A DNA stretch of 7,183 nt from Kiritimatiellia bacterium. GTDB lineage: Bacteria > Verrucomicrobiota > Kiritimatiellia > RFP12 > DVOR01. The stretch spans positions 1 through 7,183 of the forward strand of contig JAFYMU010000060.1 of assembly GCA_017548245.1 (NCBI GenBank). The letters run 5' to 3'. This document shows, in pieces, positions 1-6,719 of the stretch (position 1 is the first letter of the stretch; each line of letters starts with the position of its first letter). The notes under the pieces were generated by a model that had not been told where the DNA came from, did no database searches, and saw nothing but the letters and a program-made list of their open reading frames with translations. The translations under genes were made by a program, and so were the position numbers.

Positions 1-189
1 CAGGTGGCTTGGTGTAACAGCGGTTTCTATTTCCCAACGGCAGCAGCGTTGGTCTTGGAACGCAAGAGCTTGGCCATCCGACTGGAATATCTTTGTTCAA
101 TTCTGCCAACGGAAGCGCACGCGGCGGTTCGCCACTGTTGCCAATTGGCAGAGACTGCGCTTCTTCGAAAGGTTCATCATGGCGCGTAA
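1..189 (+). CDS. 3' end of an unrecognised gene (partial)
   Basis: The frame is open from the left edge to a TAA at 187-189, giving 62 visible codons of a protein whose start lies outside the window. The residues are balanced and mostly helical in character (a Leu/Ala/Glu/Arg-rich stretch around ALVLERKSLAIRLEYL), with three cysteines in the second half including a CC pair. Codon choice (TTG Leu, GCG Ala) matches the neighbours, which argues that it is real. Its last 11 bases overlap the start of the nuclease gene in a different frame, a typical arrangement for translational coupling. I do not recognise the family, and with only the C-terminus visible no function can be given. The alternative is that this is non-coding and the stretch is the nuclease's 5' region, since the nuclease frame is also open here. 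Confidence 0.5.
   Translation, partial: QVAWCNSGFYFPTAAALVLERKSLAIRLEYLCSILPTEAHAAVRHCCQLAETALLRKVHHGA
167..172 (+). promoter_or_regulatory. Ribosome binding site that sets the nuclease start
   Basis: GAAAGG lies six bases before the ATG at 179. This matters because the nuclease frame has no stop between the left edge and that ATG, so the start is not fixed by an upstream stop. The well-spaced site, plus the lack of any ATG, GTG or TTG codon in that frame between position 2 and 179, supports 179 as the start. Confidence 0.6.
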
Positions 190-1258
190 ACCCGCTTCTT
201 CTTCTACACCTCCTCCCGTTGCTTCTGAAAAACCGAAATCCTCGAAACCCAAAGCAGAGAAAGCCAAACCCAAACGTAAAACCAAGGCGGCCTCAAAGGG
301 GCCGAGTTTGCATCTCTCGCGGCGAACCAAAGGGTGGATTGCCGCAGGCTTTACGGCGGTCTGCTTAGGCTTTGGCAACTGGTTTGCGCACCAACCGGCG
401 GCGGAACGCGCACAGTTCGGTTCTTGGGAGCCGATGTTGGAAAAGCTGGGTGCGGTCACGGCAGGTATTACGGACGATTTGGGTATTACGGGTCGCGATG
501 CGAGCATTCCGTATACGCAGAAACTGCCGACGCAGACGAAGTTTTGGTTCGGCCAACCCAAGGTGACGGATTTGAAGAAGGCGGTGAAGGATATTCGCAT
601 TCTGAAGCGTCAGGGTTACTGGGCGGCTTGGTCGCCAGTGTGTGGTCATCCAGCGTATGTGGTCTACACGGTGCCGAAGACCAAGTTGATGGATAAGTCG
701 CCGCCGCGTCCGGACTTCAAACGTGACCCCGAGGCGCCCGATTGTCCTTCGCCAGAGGACTACTTGCGTTCGGGTTATGACCGTGGTCATATGGCGCCGA
801 ACCATTTGATTGCGACGCGTTATGGTCGTAAGGCGCAAGATGAGACCTTCTTGATGAGTAACATGGTGCCGCAGAAGCCCGACTTGAATCGTGGCCCGTG
901 GCGCGAGTTGGAACAGATTGTGGCCGATGATTTGAGTAATTCCTCCACCGAATTGTGGGTGATTACGGGGCCAGTGCCGAACGACAAGAAGAGTTACATC
1001 AACCGCGGTAAGGCGCGCATTCCGAAGGGTTTCTTCAAGATTGTTGCCAAGGTGAAGCGTGGCCGTTTGAGCGTGATGGGGCTCTACATGCCGCAGGAGA
1101 TTCGCATCGATAAGCAACCGCGTTACTGTTTTGTCAGCATTGACCAGATTGAAGCGATGACGGGGTTGGACTTCTTCAGCGATTTGCCTGAAGCGGATCA
1201 GAAGATTTTGGAAGAGGTGGAACCCACGCGTTTCTGGCCTTCGTTGGAGTTGTTCTAA
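179..1258 (+). CDS. Membrane-anchored DNA/RNA non-specific endonuclease (NUC1/EndoG-like)
   Basis: 359 residues. Residues 1-51 form a Lys/Pro/Ala/Ser-rich, strongly basic tail; about 52-70 (WIAAGFTAVCLGFGNWF) is one hydrophobic membrane segment; about 110-359 is a beta-beta-alpha-metal nuclease domain. The signature DRGHMAP is at 201-207, with H204 as the expected general base. SNMVPQ (227-232) is followed by N237, the expected Mg2+ ligand, and E245, spaced as N119 and E127 are in Serratia nuclease. The TG turn is at 263-264 and the conserved C-terminal segment (IEAMTGLDFF) is present, so the domain appears complete. Family members cut single- and double-stranded DNA and RNA. The positive-inside rule puts the basic tail in the cytoplasm and the nuclease outside the inner membrane (inference). 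It overlaps the preceding gene by 11 bases and ruvC starts one base after its stop, so it probably belongs to the same transcript. It may serve nutrient scavenging, degradation of incoming DNA or another envelope role; the sequence does not decide. Confidence 0.9.
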   Translation: MARKPASSSTPPPVASEKPKSSKPKAEKAKPKRKTKAASKGPSLHLSRRTKGWIAAGFTAVCLGFGNWFAHQPAAERAQFGSWEPMLEKLGAVTAGITDDLGITGRDASIPYTQKLPTQTKFWFGQPKVTDLKKAVKDIRILKRQGYWAAWSPVCGHPAYVVYTVPKTKLMDKSPPRPDFKRDPEAPDCPSPEDYLRSGYDRGHMAPNHLIATRYGRKAQDETFLMSNMVPQKPDLNRGPWRELEQIVADDLSNSSTELWVITGPVPNDKKSYINRGKARIPKGFFKIVAKVKRGRLSVMGLYMPQEIRIDKQPRYCFVSIDQIEAMTGLDFFSDLPEADQKILEEVEPTRFWPSLELF

Positions 1259-1259
1259 G

Positions 1260-1769
1260 ATGGCACTGGAACGCATTATTATTGGGTTTGACACCTCCTT
1301 GCGTTCGACCGGCATCGGGGTGGTGCAAGTAATGGGTTCGGCACGGAAGGCGTTGCACTATGCGCCGGTGCGCATCCCGCAGACGCGGCCGATGTCGCAG
1401 GCGTTACAGTTGTTAGACGCTGAGGTGACGCGGATTTTGGATACATTTCACCCAACGGAAGCGGCGCTGGAAACGGTCTTTTATGCCAAGAATGCGCGTA
1501 CGGCGATGATTTTGTGCCATGCGCGTGGGGTCGTGGTGATGAACTGTGCCAAGCGCGGTATCCCCGTTTACGAATACTCGCCTAGCGAAATCAAACGCGC
1601 GGTGACGGGAACGGGTTCCGCCGAAAAACCGCAAGTGCAGGCGATGGTGTCGCGTATTTTGGCCCTGCCGCCGCCGATTCAAAATGATGCCGCGGACGCC
1701 CTTGCCATTGCGCTCACGCATATTCACCGCACCACTGGGGTGATTGCCTTGCAGCCGCCGTCGATTTAA
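1260..1769 (+). CDS. ruvC: Crossover junction endodeoxyribonuclease RuvC
   Basis: 169 residues, the normal length for RuvC. This cytoplasmic dimer resolves Holliday junctions by paired nicks during recombinational repair, normally with the RuvAB branch migration motor. The four acidic metal ligands are visible at the family spacing: D11 (GFDTSLRSTG), E71 (ETVFYAKNARTA), D143 and D146 (NDAADALAIA), matching D7, E66, D138 and D141 of E. coli RuvC. F74 matches the E. coli F69 position in the VFxAKNA segment. The PSEIKRAVTGTGSAEKPQV segment (108-126) is also typical. The ATG lies one base past the nuclease stop, with GGAG at 1246-1249 inside the nuclease coding end, ten bases upstream. ruvA and ruvB are not in the window. 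Catalytically it looks intact; the first motif is unlike the DPGSRxTG of proteobacteria. Confidence 0.95.
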   Translation: MALERIIIGFDTSLRSTGIGVVQVMGSARKALHYAPVRIPQTRPMSQALQLLDAEVTRILDTFHPTEAALETVFYAKNARTAMILCHARGVVVMNCAKRGIPVYEYSPSEIKRAVTGTGSAEKPQVQAMVSRILALPPPIQNDAADALAIALTHIHRTTGVIALQPPSI

Positions 1770-1797
1770 GCTGATTTTGTTAAGGATTTGAATAGGA

Positions 1798-2727
1798 ATG
1801 AAAACGTTTTTGAGTTGTTTTGGGTTGGCGATGCTCTTCGCCTTGGCGGGGTGTAACTCGGCCTATCGTACCACCGCACGTGAATTGGGCATCTATGACG
1901 CCGACCGAATCATTGAGGGGCACGAAGTCACCCTAAAGACCTCGCGGAAGCTGCCGATTCAGACGTTGCAGTTCACCATTGGCCAACGCCCTGCGTTGAT
2001 TGATGGGGTCTCGTACTACTTGAATAAGCCTGCGGGTTACCGCGATTTGAGTTCGGAAGATATCCAGATGTTGCGTAAGGCGCTTTTGACGCCGGTGCAC
2101 AAGAAGGCCAAACTCAATATCTTGGTCGATCCAGGCCATGGCGGATCCGATAGCGGATGCCGTTCGGCCTCGGGTACGGTGCACGAACAGGTGATTACCT
2201 TGGCGATTGCTCGCGAAGTGCAGGCACAGTTGAAGGCGATGGGCCACCATGCGAATTTGACGCGCCCAGATGAGAAGACCACGCGCACCTTGGACGAACG
2301 CACCCTCTTGGGCGCCTCCTTGGGCATTGACGCCTTTGTGAGTATCCATGTGAATGCCTCGGCCAATCCTGAAGCGAAGGGTGTGGAGACCTACACCTTG
2401 CCCGCCTTTGGTTGCGAAGGGACGTTGCCCAATTCGCCGCCGCGTGGGCCCTTGGTGGGTCATGCTTACTTGCCGCCGTCCACGCGTTTGGCCTACTACG
2501 TCCAGAAGGCATTGTTGGATACCACGCAGCCGCCGCCGTATCCGCAACCTGCGGACCGTGGTGTGCGTCACGCCCACTTCAAGGTTTTGCGTGATACGCC
2601 TGCGCCCTCGATTTTGATTGAGATTGGCTTCATGACGAATGCAGAGGACTTTGCCCGCATTACGGATGCCACCGCGCAAAAGGAGATTGCCCGCCGCATT
2701 GTGCAAGGCATTGTGCGCGCCTTCTAA
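1798..2727 (+). CDS. Lipoprotein N-acetylmuramoyl-L-alanine amidase (Amidase_3)
   Basis: 309 residues. Zinc amidases of this family cleave the bond between N-acetylmuramic acid and L-alanine in peptidoglycan, releasing stem peptides during septum splitting or turnover. A type II signal peptide is visible: a short Lys n-region, hydrophobic core and lipobox LAGC (16-19), with lipidation expected at C19; N20 at +2 favours the outer membrane. Residues 20-105 are an unassigned linker or small domain. The catalytic domain runs from about 107 to 309. Zinc ligands are H114 (DPGHGG), E130 (VHEQ) and H184 (SIHVNA), and the catalytic glutamate is E275 (ILIEIGFMTN). A proline-rich insert at about 203-228 separates GVETYTLP from the STRLAYYVQ helix; it may be where regulatory helices sit in AmiC-type enzymes (inference). 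No LysM, SH3b or AMIN domain is obvious. It follows ruvC by 28 bases, with AAGGA at 1782-1786 and AGGA abutting the ATG. No promoter is evident in the gap, so co-transcription is likely. Confidence 0.93.
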   Translation: MKTFLSCFGLAMLFALAGCNSAYRTTARELGIYDADRIIEGHEVTLKTSRKLPIQTLQFTIGQRPALIDGVSYYLNKPAGYRDLSSEDIQMLRKALLTPVHKKAKLNILVDPGHGGSDSGCRSASGTVHEQVITLAIAREVQAQLKAMGHHANLTRPDEKTTRTLDERTLLGASLGIDAFVSIHVNASANPEAKGVETYTLPAFGCEGTLPNSPPRGPLVGHAYLPPSTRLAYYVQKALLDTTQPPPYPQPADRGVRHAHFKVLRDTPAPSILIEIGFMTNAEDFARITDATAQKEIARRIVQGIVRAF

Positions 2728-2751
2728 GGTTTTTAGAACGCCAGAATAAAG

Positions 2752-2791
2752 AAAAACGCCCAGTGTTTCGGTTGAAACGCGGGGCGTTTTT
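2752..2791. terminator. Bidirectional intrinsic terminator between convergent genes
   Basis: A perfect ten-base-pair outer stem pairs 2752-2761 (AAAAACGCCC) with 2782-2791 (GGGCGTTTTT). After one A/G mismatch, an inner stem continues (2763-2769 with 2774-2780, including one wobble), closed by the four-base loop GGTT. The T tract on the plus strand ends amidase-operon transcripts. The A tract, with further A-rich sequence to its left, gives the T run on the minus strand for dGTPase-operon transcripts. It sits in the 86-base gap between the two stop codons. Confidence 0.92.
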
Positions 2792-2813
2792 GTTTGTGTT
2801 GAAACGGTTTTGC

Positions 2814-4121
2814 TTAGCGCAAGATCTCGGTGAAACGATGGAGGTAGTGGTCGGTCATGCCAGTCACGAAGTCGAGGACGGTGTGAATCCACCACTGATA
2901 AGGACGCTGGCGATTGGCCTCCACAAAGTGTTCGCCAAAGGCATATTTGCGCAAGAGTTTGGCGCTATAACCGGGATTGTCGCAACGTAAGAGCTGTAAG
3001 ACCGAGAGGAAGGCATCAAGGGTTCGGTGGAGCTCCGCCTGTGCATGGAGTTCCTTGCGAATCTTGGCGGCATCATCAAAGACGATGCGGTAGTTGCGCT
3101 TGAGGGTCTGTAAGCGTTGCCACGTGGGCGAGGTCTGCTCAAAGGTGTCGAGCTGTTCGGGATGGTCAAAGGCCGTGGCGAGTTCGTCTGTGAAGCAACG
3201 CACCAAATCACCAATGACACGTGCGCGGAGGAAGGAGAGGCTTGCGCCCGCTTTGAGGTTCGTTGTTGTAGGGGCGTCCAAGAGGTCGAGATACCAGTTG
3301 CGAACCCGTTCCTCGTCCAAAATCCCCATCAGTACGGCATCTTCGCAGTCGGTGACGCAGTAACAGATATCATCGGCAATCTCGGTGAGGTAGGAGAGCG
3401 GATGGCGTTTGATGCCCGTTTCGGTTCGCAATCCAAGGGTGTCGGTGACCAAGGTAAAATACGGGCGCGCGGTGTAAAAACAGGAGAATTTGGCGGTCGC
3501 GGTCTCGTTCGAACAGCGCGGGTACTTGATTAAGGCGCCAAGGCTCGCGCAGGAGAGACGGAAGTAAGCGTCACGGCGGGGTTCGGGATGGCTGAGCAAA
3601 CGGAAGGCTTGCGCATTGCCGTCAAATTTCAAGAGGTCTTCCAGAATCGCTTCGGCCGAACCCTCGGTGCCCACCTCGTCATCCTCCGCCAAGAGGTTGC
3701 CGAGTTCCTCGCGATGGGCATCCACCCACGATTGGATAGCAAATTCACCCGCGTGACCATAGGGCGGGTTGCCGATATCGTGACCGAGGCAAGCGGCTTT
3801 CACATGGTAAGCACAGGCCGTGGCACGTTCGGGAGAGAACTCCAAGGTGGCGGCGAGGCGTTGGGTCAAACTCGTGCCAATCTCGGCGACTTCCAACGAG
3901 TGGGTGAGGCGATTGTGCACGTAATCGACCTTGGCCAACGGGTGCACTTGGGTCTTCCCGGCGAGGCGTCGGAAGGGAGAGGAGAAGATAATGCGTTGGA
4001 TATCCGCTTCGGCAGGGGTGCGGGGCGGTTCTTCGGCCTGTTGGTAACGCACCAGTTGGCCGTTGTCATCCAACCGCAAACGGTCGGTTCGTAAGAGGGA
4101 ATCCCAGTCTAATGCGCTCAT
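2814..4121 (-). CDS. dgt: Deoxyguanosinetriphosphate triphosphohydrolase (HD-domain dGTPase)
   Basis: 435 residues. The family hydrolyses dGTP (some members other dNTPs) to the nucleoside and inorganic triphosphate in the cytoplasm, shaping the dNTP pool. HD-superfamily metal ligands are visible: H74 in RLTHSLEVAEIG, H114 and D115 in CLGHDIGNPPYGHAGE, and D250/D251 in YLTEIADDICY. H123 and E126 of the same GHxxE segment are present too. Other family hallmarks are FRRLAGKTQV (50-59), FDGNAQAFRLL (166-176) and SLGALIKYPR (193-202). Length is near that of the shorter dGTPases and below the roughly 500 residues of E. coli Dgt. The start is supported by GGAG on the minus strand (4130-4133), eight bases before the ATG. 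It lies 29 bases downstream of the SNF2 gene and is the last gene before the shared terminator. Exact substrate range and allosteric control cannot be read from the sequence. Confidence 0.94.
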   Translation of the reverse strand: MSALDWDSLLRTDRLRLDDNGQLVRYQQAEEPPRTPAEADIQRIIFSSPFRRLAGKTQVHPLAKVDYVHNRLTHSLEVAEIGTSLTQRLAATLEFSPERATACAYHVKAACLGHDIGNPPYGHAGEFAIQSWVDAHREELGNLLAEDDEVGTEGSAEAILEDLLKFDGNAQAFRLLSHPEPRRDAYFRLSCASLGALIKYPRCSNETATAKFSCFYTARPYFTLVTDTLGLRTETGIKRHPLSYLTEIADDICYCVTDCEDAVLMGILDEERVRNWYLDLLDAPTTTNLKAGASLSFLRARVIGDLVRCFTDELATAFDHPEQLDTFEQTSPTWQRLQTLKRNYRIVFDDAAKIRKELHAQAELHRTLDAFLSVLQLLRCDNPGYSAKLLRKYAFGEHFVEANRQRPYQWWIHTVLDFVTGMTDHYLHRFTEILR

Positions 4122-4150
4122 TTGCGCGTCTCCGAAGGGCGAATGTGGGG

Positions 4151-6679
4151 TTAAGAGGTGGTTTTACGACGCAAAACGCCGAGCAAGGTGTCGGTGGGAA
4201 GGCGAGCCAACAAGGCCGCAGGGGTGGGAGCCACGACGGTCTCTGCGAGGAATTGTTTTTCGCGCAAGAGGCGGGCAATGTTGTCCTCCAAGGTGCCACG
4301 GCAGATGAGGTGGTGGACCACCACCGTGCGTTTTTGACCGATACGATGGACGCGGTCGGTGGCCTGTGCTTCCACGGCGGGGTTCCACCAACGGTCAAGG
4401 TGGATGACGTGGCTCGCCTTGGTAAGGGTTAAGCCGAAGGCACCGGTGCGCAACGAGAGGATGAAGAGCCCAGGATTGGGGTCGTCATTGAAAGCATCAA
4501 TCTCAGCACGACGTTGCTTGGCGGTTAGATCGCCATGGATGAAGGGAATGGGTTTGCCGAAGCGTTCCGCCAAAACGGCTTGCAAGCGCGCTCCAACGCG
4601 GGCGAATTGGGTGAAGATTAGCACGCTCTCGCCGCGTTCAAAGATCTCTTCCAACAAGGGAATGAGGACGTCGAGCTTGCCCGAACTGAAGGCGTTGGGC
4701 ACGGTTGCGGTGGAATTGGCCGCCTCTTCGGTTTCCACCCCATTGCAGATTTGTTTCAAACGGGTCAGCAAGGCCAAGACGGCACCAGTCTTACCCGACG
4801 CTTCGCCATTGCGCGTGTCGCGGGTGTACTCGGCCAAGGCCAAGTCGTAGGCTGCGGTTTGGGCTTCGGTGAGCGGCGCATAGTGTTCCTGCAAGATCTT
4901 GGGTGGCAATTCCGCCAAGATGCCAGGGTCGGACTTCAGACGGCGCAAGAGGAAGTGGGCGACGGCGCGACGAAGGCGTTCGGGTTCGCGGTAACGTTCC
5001 GTAAACTCGCGGCGCGAACCGAAGAGGTTGGGGTTAAGGAAGTCCAAAATACTCCACAAATCCTCCAACCGGTGCTCAATCGGTGTACCGGTGAGGGTCA
5101 AACGGAATTCGGCATTGAGCGAACGCGCCGCTTGCGATTGGCGCGTGTGGGGATTTTTGATGAGCTGGGCTTCATCGAGCACCAAGGTCTTCCACGAGAC
5201 TCGGCGGAAGGAGGTGAAGTCACGCCAAAGGTAACCATAGGCGGTGAGCACCACATCGGCATTGGCAACCAACTTGGAGAAGCCCATGTCGCGGATGCGT
5301 TCGGGCCCATCGTGACGCAAGACGCGCAGTTGCGGCGCCCACTGATTGAGTTCACGTTCCCACACGGGGAGCACCGTGAGCGGCGCGACGACGAGGGTGG
5401 GGCCAGGGCGTGAGAGGAGGAAGGCAATTGTTTGCAAGGTCTTACCCAAGCCCATATCGTCGGCCAAGCAGACGCCCAACCCATGAGCCGCGGCTTGCAT
5501 GAGCCAACAGACACCTTGCGCTTGGTAAGGACGTAAGGTCTCGCGCAAGGGGAGTTCGCCCTCGGGTGGTTGGGTCATCTCGCGTAAGAAATCTTGAATA
5601 TCTTGCGCTTCGGGCGGAATACGGAGTGCGCCCGCGAGGAGCAGGGGCAAGGCTTGGTGCGCAGAGAGTTCCTCGGGGCCTAAGGAATCAAGCAACCGTT
5701 TGAGTGCTTGCAAATCGAGGTAGTGCCACTTTTCGTTGAGGAAGACAAAGGGCTCGCCCGCGTCCAGAATCGCTTGCGCCTCTTCAATGGTGAGCTCAAT
5801 GCCTGCAAAGACGATGGTGCGCACGACACGAACTGTTCCGTGGTCCATGCCTGCCGCCGTCTCTTGCAACTGCGGCACCTGTTGTTCCAACTCGGGCGGC
5901 AAGGGCGCCTTGAAGGCGGCGGCACGCAAAACGGGCACCGCTTCTCGGAGGAAGCGCACGAAGGTAGCGTCCGTCCACGGTTGGGGCAAACCCAAAATCG
6001 GCGCGACGGCAACGGCTTGGCCCAAGAGACGCAATTTGGCCACCGAGGGGAGGGCATCGTCTGCTTCACCAGTAATGGTGCAATCGATCCACCAACCGCG
6101 TTCGTCGCGGCGAGGCAAGAGGGGTAAGGAGGAACGGCCTCCTTCGAAGAGGGGCGCGGCCCACAGGCGTAAGTCGGCGGCAAGGGGTTCGGAGGTGAGC
6201 GCGAGGCGGGGTTCGGGCGAACGTAAGGCTGTCAAAAAGGCATCGTCAGCCGTGTAGTATTTGCCCTTGGTCGCTTGCGCACGGGAGAGCACCGTGGAGG
6301 ACGTGGTGCGCATCCAGAGGTCGACTAAGGTCTGGAAGAGGGCGGCATCGTGGCCTTCGGGCACAACGGTTGCACGCCAACGCGCTTCATCGCCTTCGAT
6401 CAACGGTGCCACACAGCCTGCCGAGACCACGCGCAAGACCATTGGAAGGAGTTCGGCGGCGGCGCGGATATCGTTGCCATAGACGAGGGTTGGGGAGGTG
6501 AGACCACGCGAGATGCCATGCAACACTTGCAGTACGCCACGGTCATGCAAGACGACCTGGCGCCAACCGAGGAAGAGAAAGGCCAAGGCTGGGCGCAAGG
6601 CGTCATCGGAAACCGCAACACCAAAGGCCTCTCCCGTGAGGGAAAGGCGATTGTGTTCATGGCGTAAGTGTAGAATCAT
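4151..6679 (-). CDS. SNF2-family ATPase/helicase-like protein
   Basis: 842 residues. SNF2 proteins are double-stranded-DNA translocases of helicase superfamily 2; bacterial members remodel protein-DNA complexes, RNA polymerase or recombination intermediates. Motifs appear in order: LRPYQAQGVCWL (Q386), Walker A DDMGLGKT (407-414, K413), motif Ia VVAPLTVLPVW (430-440), DEAQ (502-505) followed by LIKNP, LTGTP (529-533), motif IV region VLIFTQF (686-692), FIHGDLTAKQR (713-723), motif V region SLRTGAFGLTLT (742-753), LDRWWNP (761-767) and motif VI QATDRVHRIGQ (772-782). Both ATPase lobes are complete. Residues 1 to about 375 have no domain I can name with confidence; about 290-335 resembles the segment before the ATPase core in bacterial SNF2 proteins of the DUF3670 type (inference). 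No SWIM zinc finger is seen. The ATG at 6679 is the first in its frame but lacks a clear Shine-Dalgarno site, so the exact start is less certain than the gene. It sits 40 bases after thrC and 29 before dgt. Confidence 0.93.
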   Translation of the reverse strand: MILHLRHEHNRLSLTGEAFGVAVSDDALRPALAFLFLGWRQVVLHDRGVLQVLHGISRGLTSPTLVYGNDIRAAAELLPMVLRVVSAGCVAPLIEGDEARWRATVVPEGHDAALFQTLVDLWMRTTSSTVLSRAQATKGKYYTADDAFLTALRSPEPRLALTSEPLAADLRLWAAPLFEGGRSSLPLLPRRDERGWWIDCTITGEADDALPSVAKLRLLGQAVAVAPILGLPQPWTDATFVRFLREAVPVLRAAAFKAPLPPELEQQVPQLQETAAGMDHGTVRVVRTIVFAGIELTIEEAQAILDAGEPFVFLNEKWHYLDLQALKRLLDSLGPEELSAHQALPLLLAGALRIPPEAQDIQDFLREMTQPPEGELPLRETLRPYQAQGVCWLMQAAAHGLGVCLADDMGLGKTLQTIAFLLSRPGPTLVVAPLTVLPVWERELNQWAPQLRVLRHDGPERIRDMGFSKLVANADVVLTAYGYLWRDFTSFRRVSWKTLVLDEAQLIKNPHTRQSQAARSLNAEFRLTLTGTPIEHRLEDLWSILDFLNPNLFGSRREFTERYREPERLRRAVAHFLLRRLKSDPGILAELPPKILQEHYAPLTEAQTAAYDLALAEYTRDTRNGEASGKTGAVLALLTRLKQICNGVETEEAANSTATVPNAFSSGKLDVLIPLLEEIFERGESVLIFTQFARVGARLQAVLAERFGKPIPFIHGDLTAKQRRAEIDAFNDDPNPGLFILSLRTGAFGLTLTKASHVIHLDRWWNPAVEAQATDRVHRIGQKRTVVVHHLICRGTLEDNIARLLREKQFLAETVVAPTPAALLARLPTDTLLGVLRRKTTS

Positions 6680-6693
6680 ACCAACGTGTTGCA

Positions 6694-6716
6694 GTGCTCC
6701 ACCCGTGTGGAGTCAC
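6694..6716 (-). other. Intergenic hairpin between thrC and the SNF2 gene
   Basis: An inverted repeat pairs 6697-6702 with 6707-6712 (six perfect pairs, four-base loop). Three further pairs (6694-6696 with 6714-6716) form across a single bulged base at 6713. On the minus strand it begins four bases after the thrC stop and ends about 15 bases before the SNF2 ATG. No T run follows it, so it is not a standard intrinsic terminator. It could stabilise the thrC mRNA 3' end or tune expression of the downstream gene (inference). Confidence 0.45.
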
Positions 6717-6719
6717 CGA

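Noticed and set aside
365..1315. 316-codon open frame on the minus strand opposite the nuclease gene
   Set aside because: Its composition is rich in Arg, His and Leu with no recognisable motif, as expected for the complement of a biased gene. The plus-strand frame carries a complete NUC1 domain.
2771..2806. Nine-base direct repeat GTTGAAACG at 2771-2779 and 2798-2806
   Set aside because: Only two short copies, one of them forming part of the terminator arm. There are no regular spacers and no further copies, so it is not an array or an attachment site.
1933..2895. 320-codon open frame on the minus strand opposite the amidase gene
   Set aside because: It crosses the terminator and the end of dgt, has Arg/Gln/His-rich low-information sequence, and the opposite strand encodes all amidase catalytic residues.
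5164..5175. DEAQ instead of DEAH in the SNF2 Walker B motif as a sign of inactivity
   Set aside because: DEAQ followed by a KNP segment is common in active bacterial SNF2 proteins, and both acidic residues are retained.
3117..5413. Several plus-strand frames of 100-220 codons opposite dgt and the SNF2 gene
   Set aside because: They are rich in Gly, Arg and Val, have no motif or ribosome binding site pattern, and lie wholly inside well-supported minus-strand genes.
6694..6716. Hairpin after thrC as an intrinsic terminator
   Set aside because: No T run follows it on the minus strand and the SNF2 start is only about 15 bases further on.
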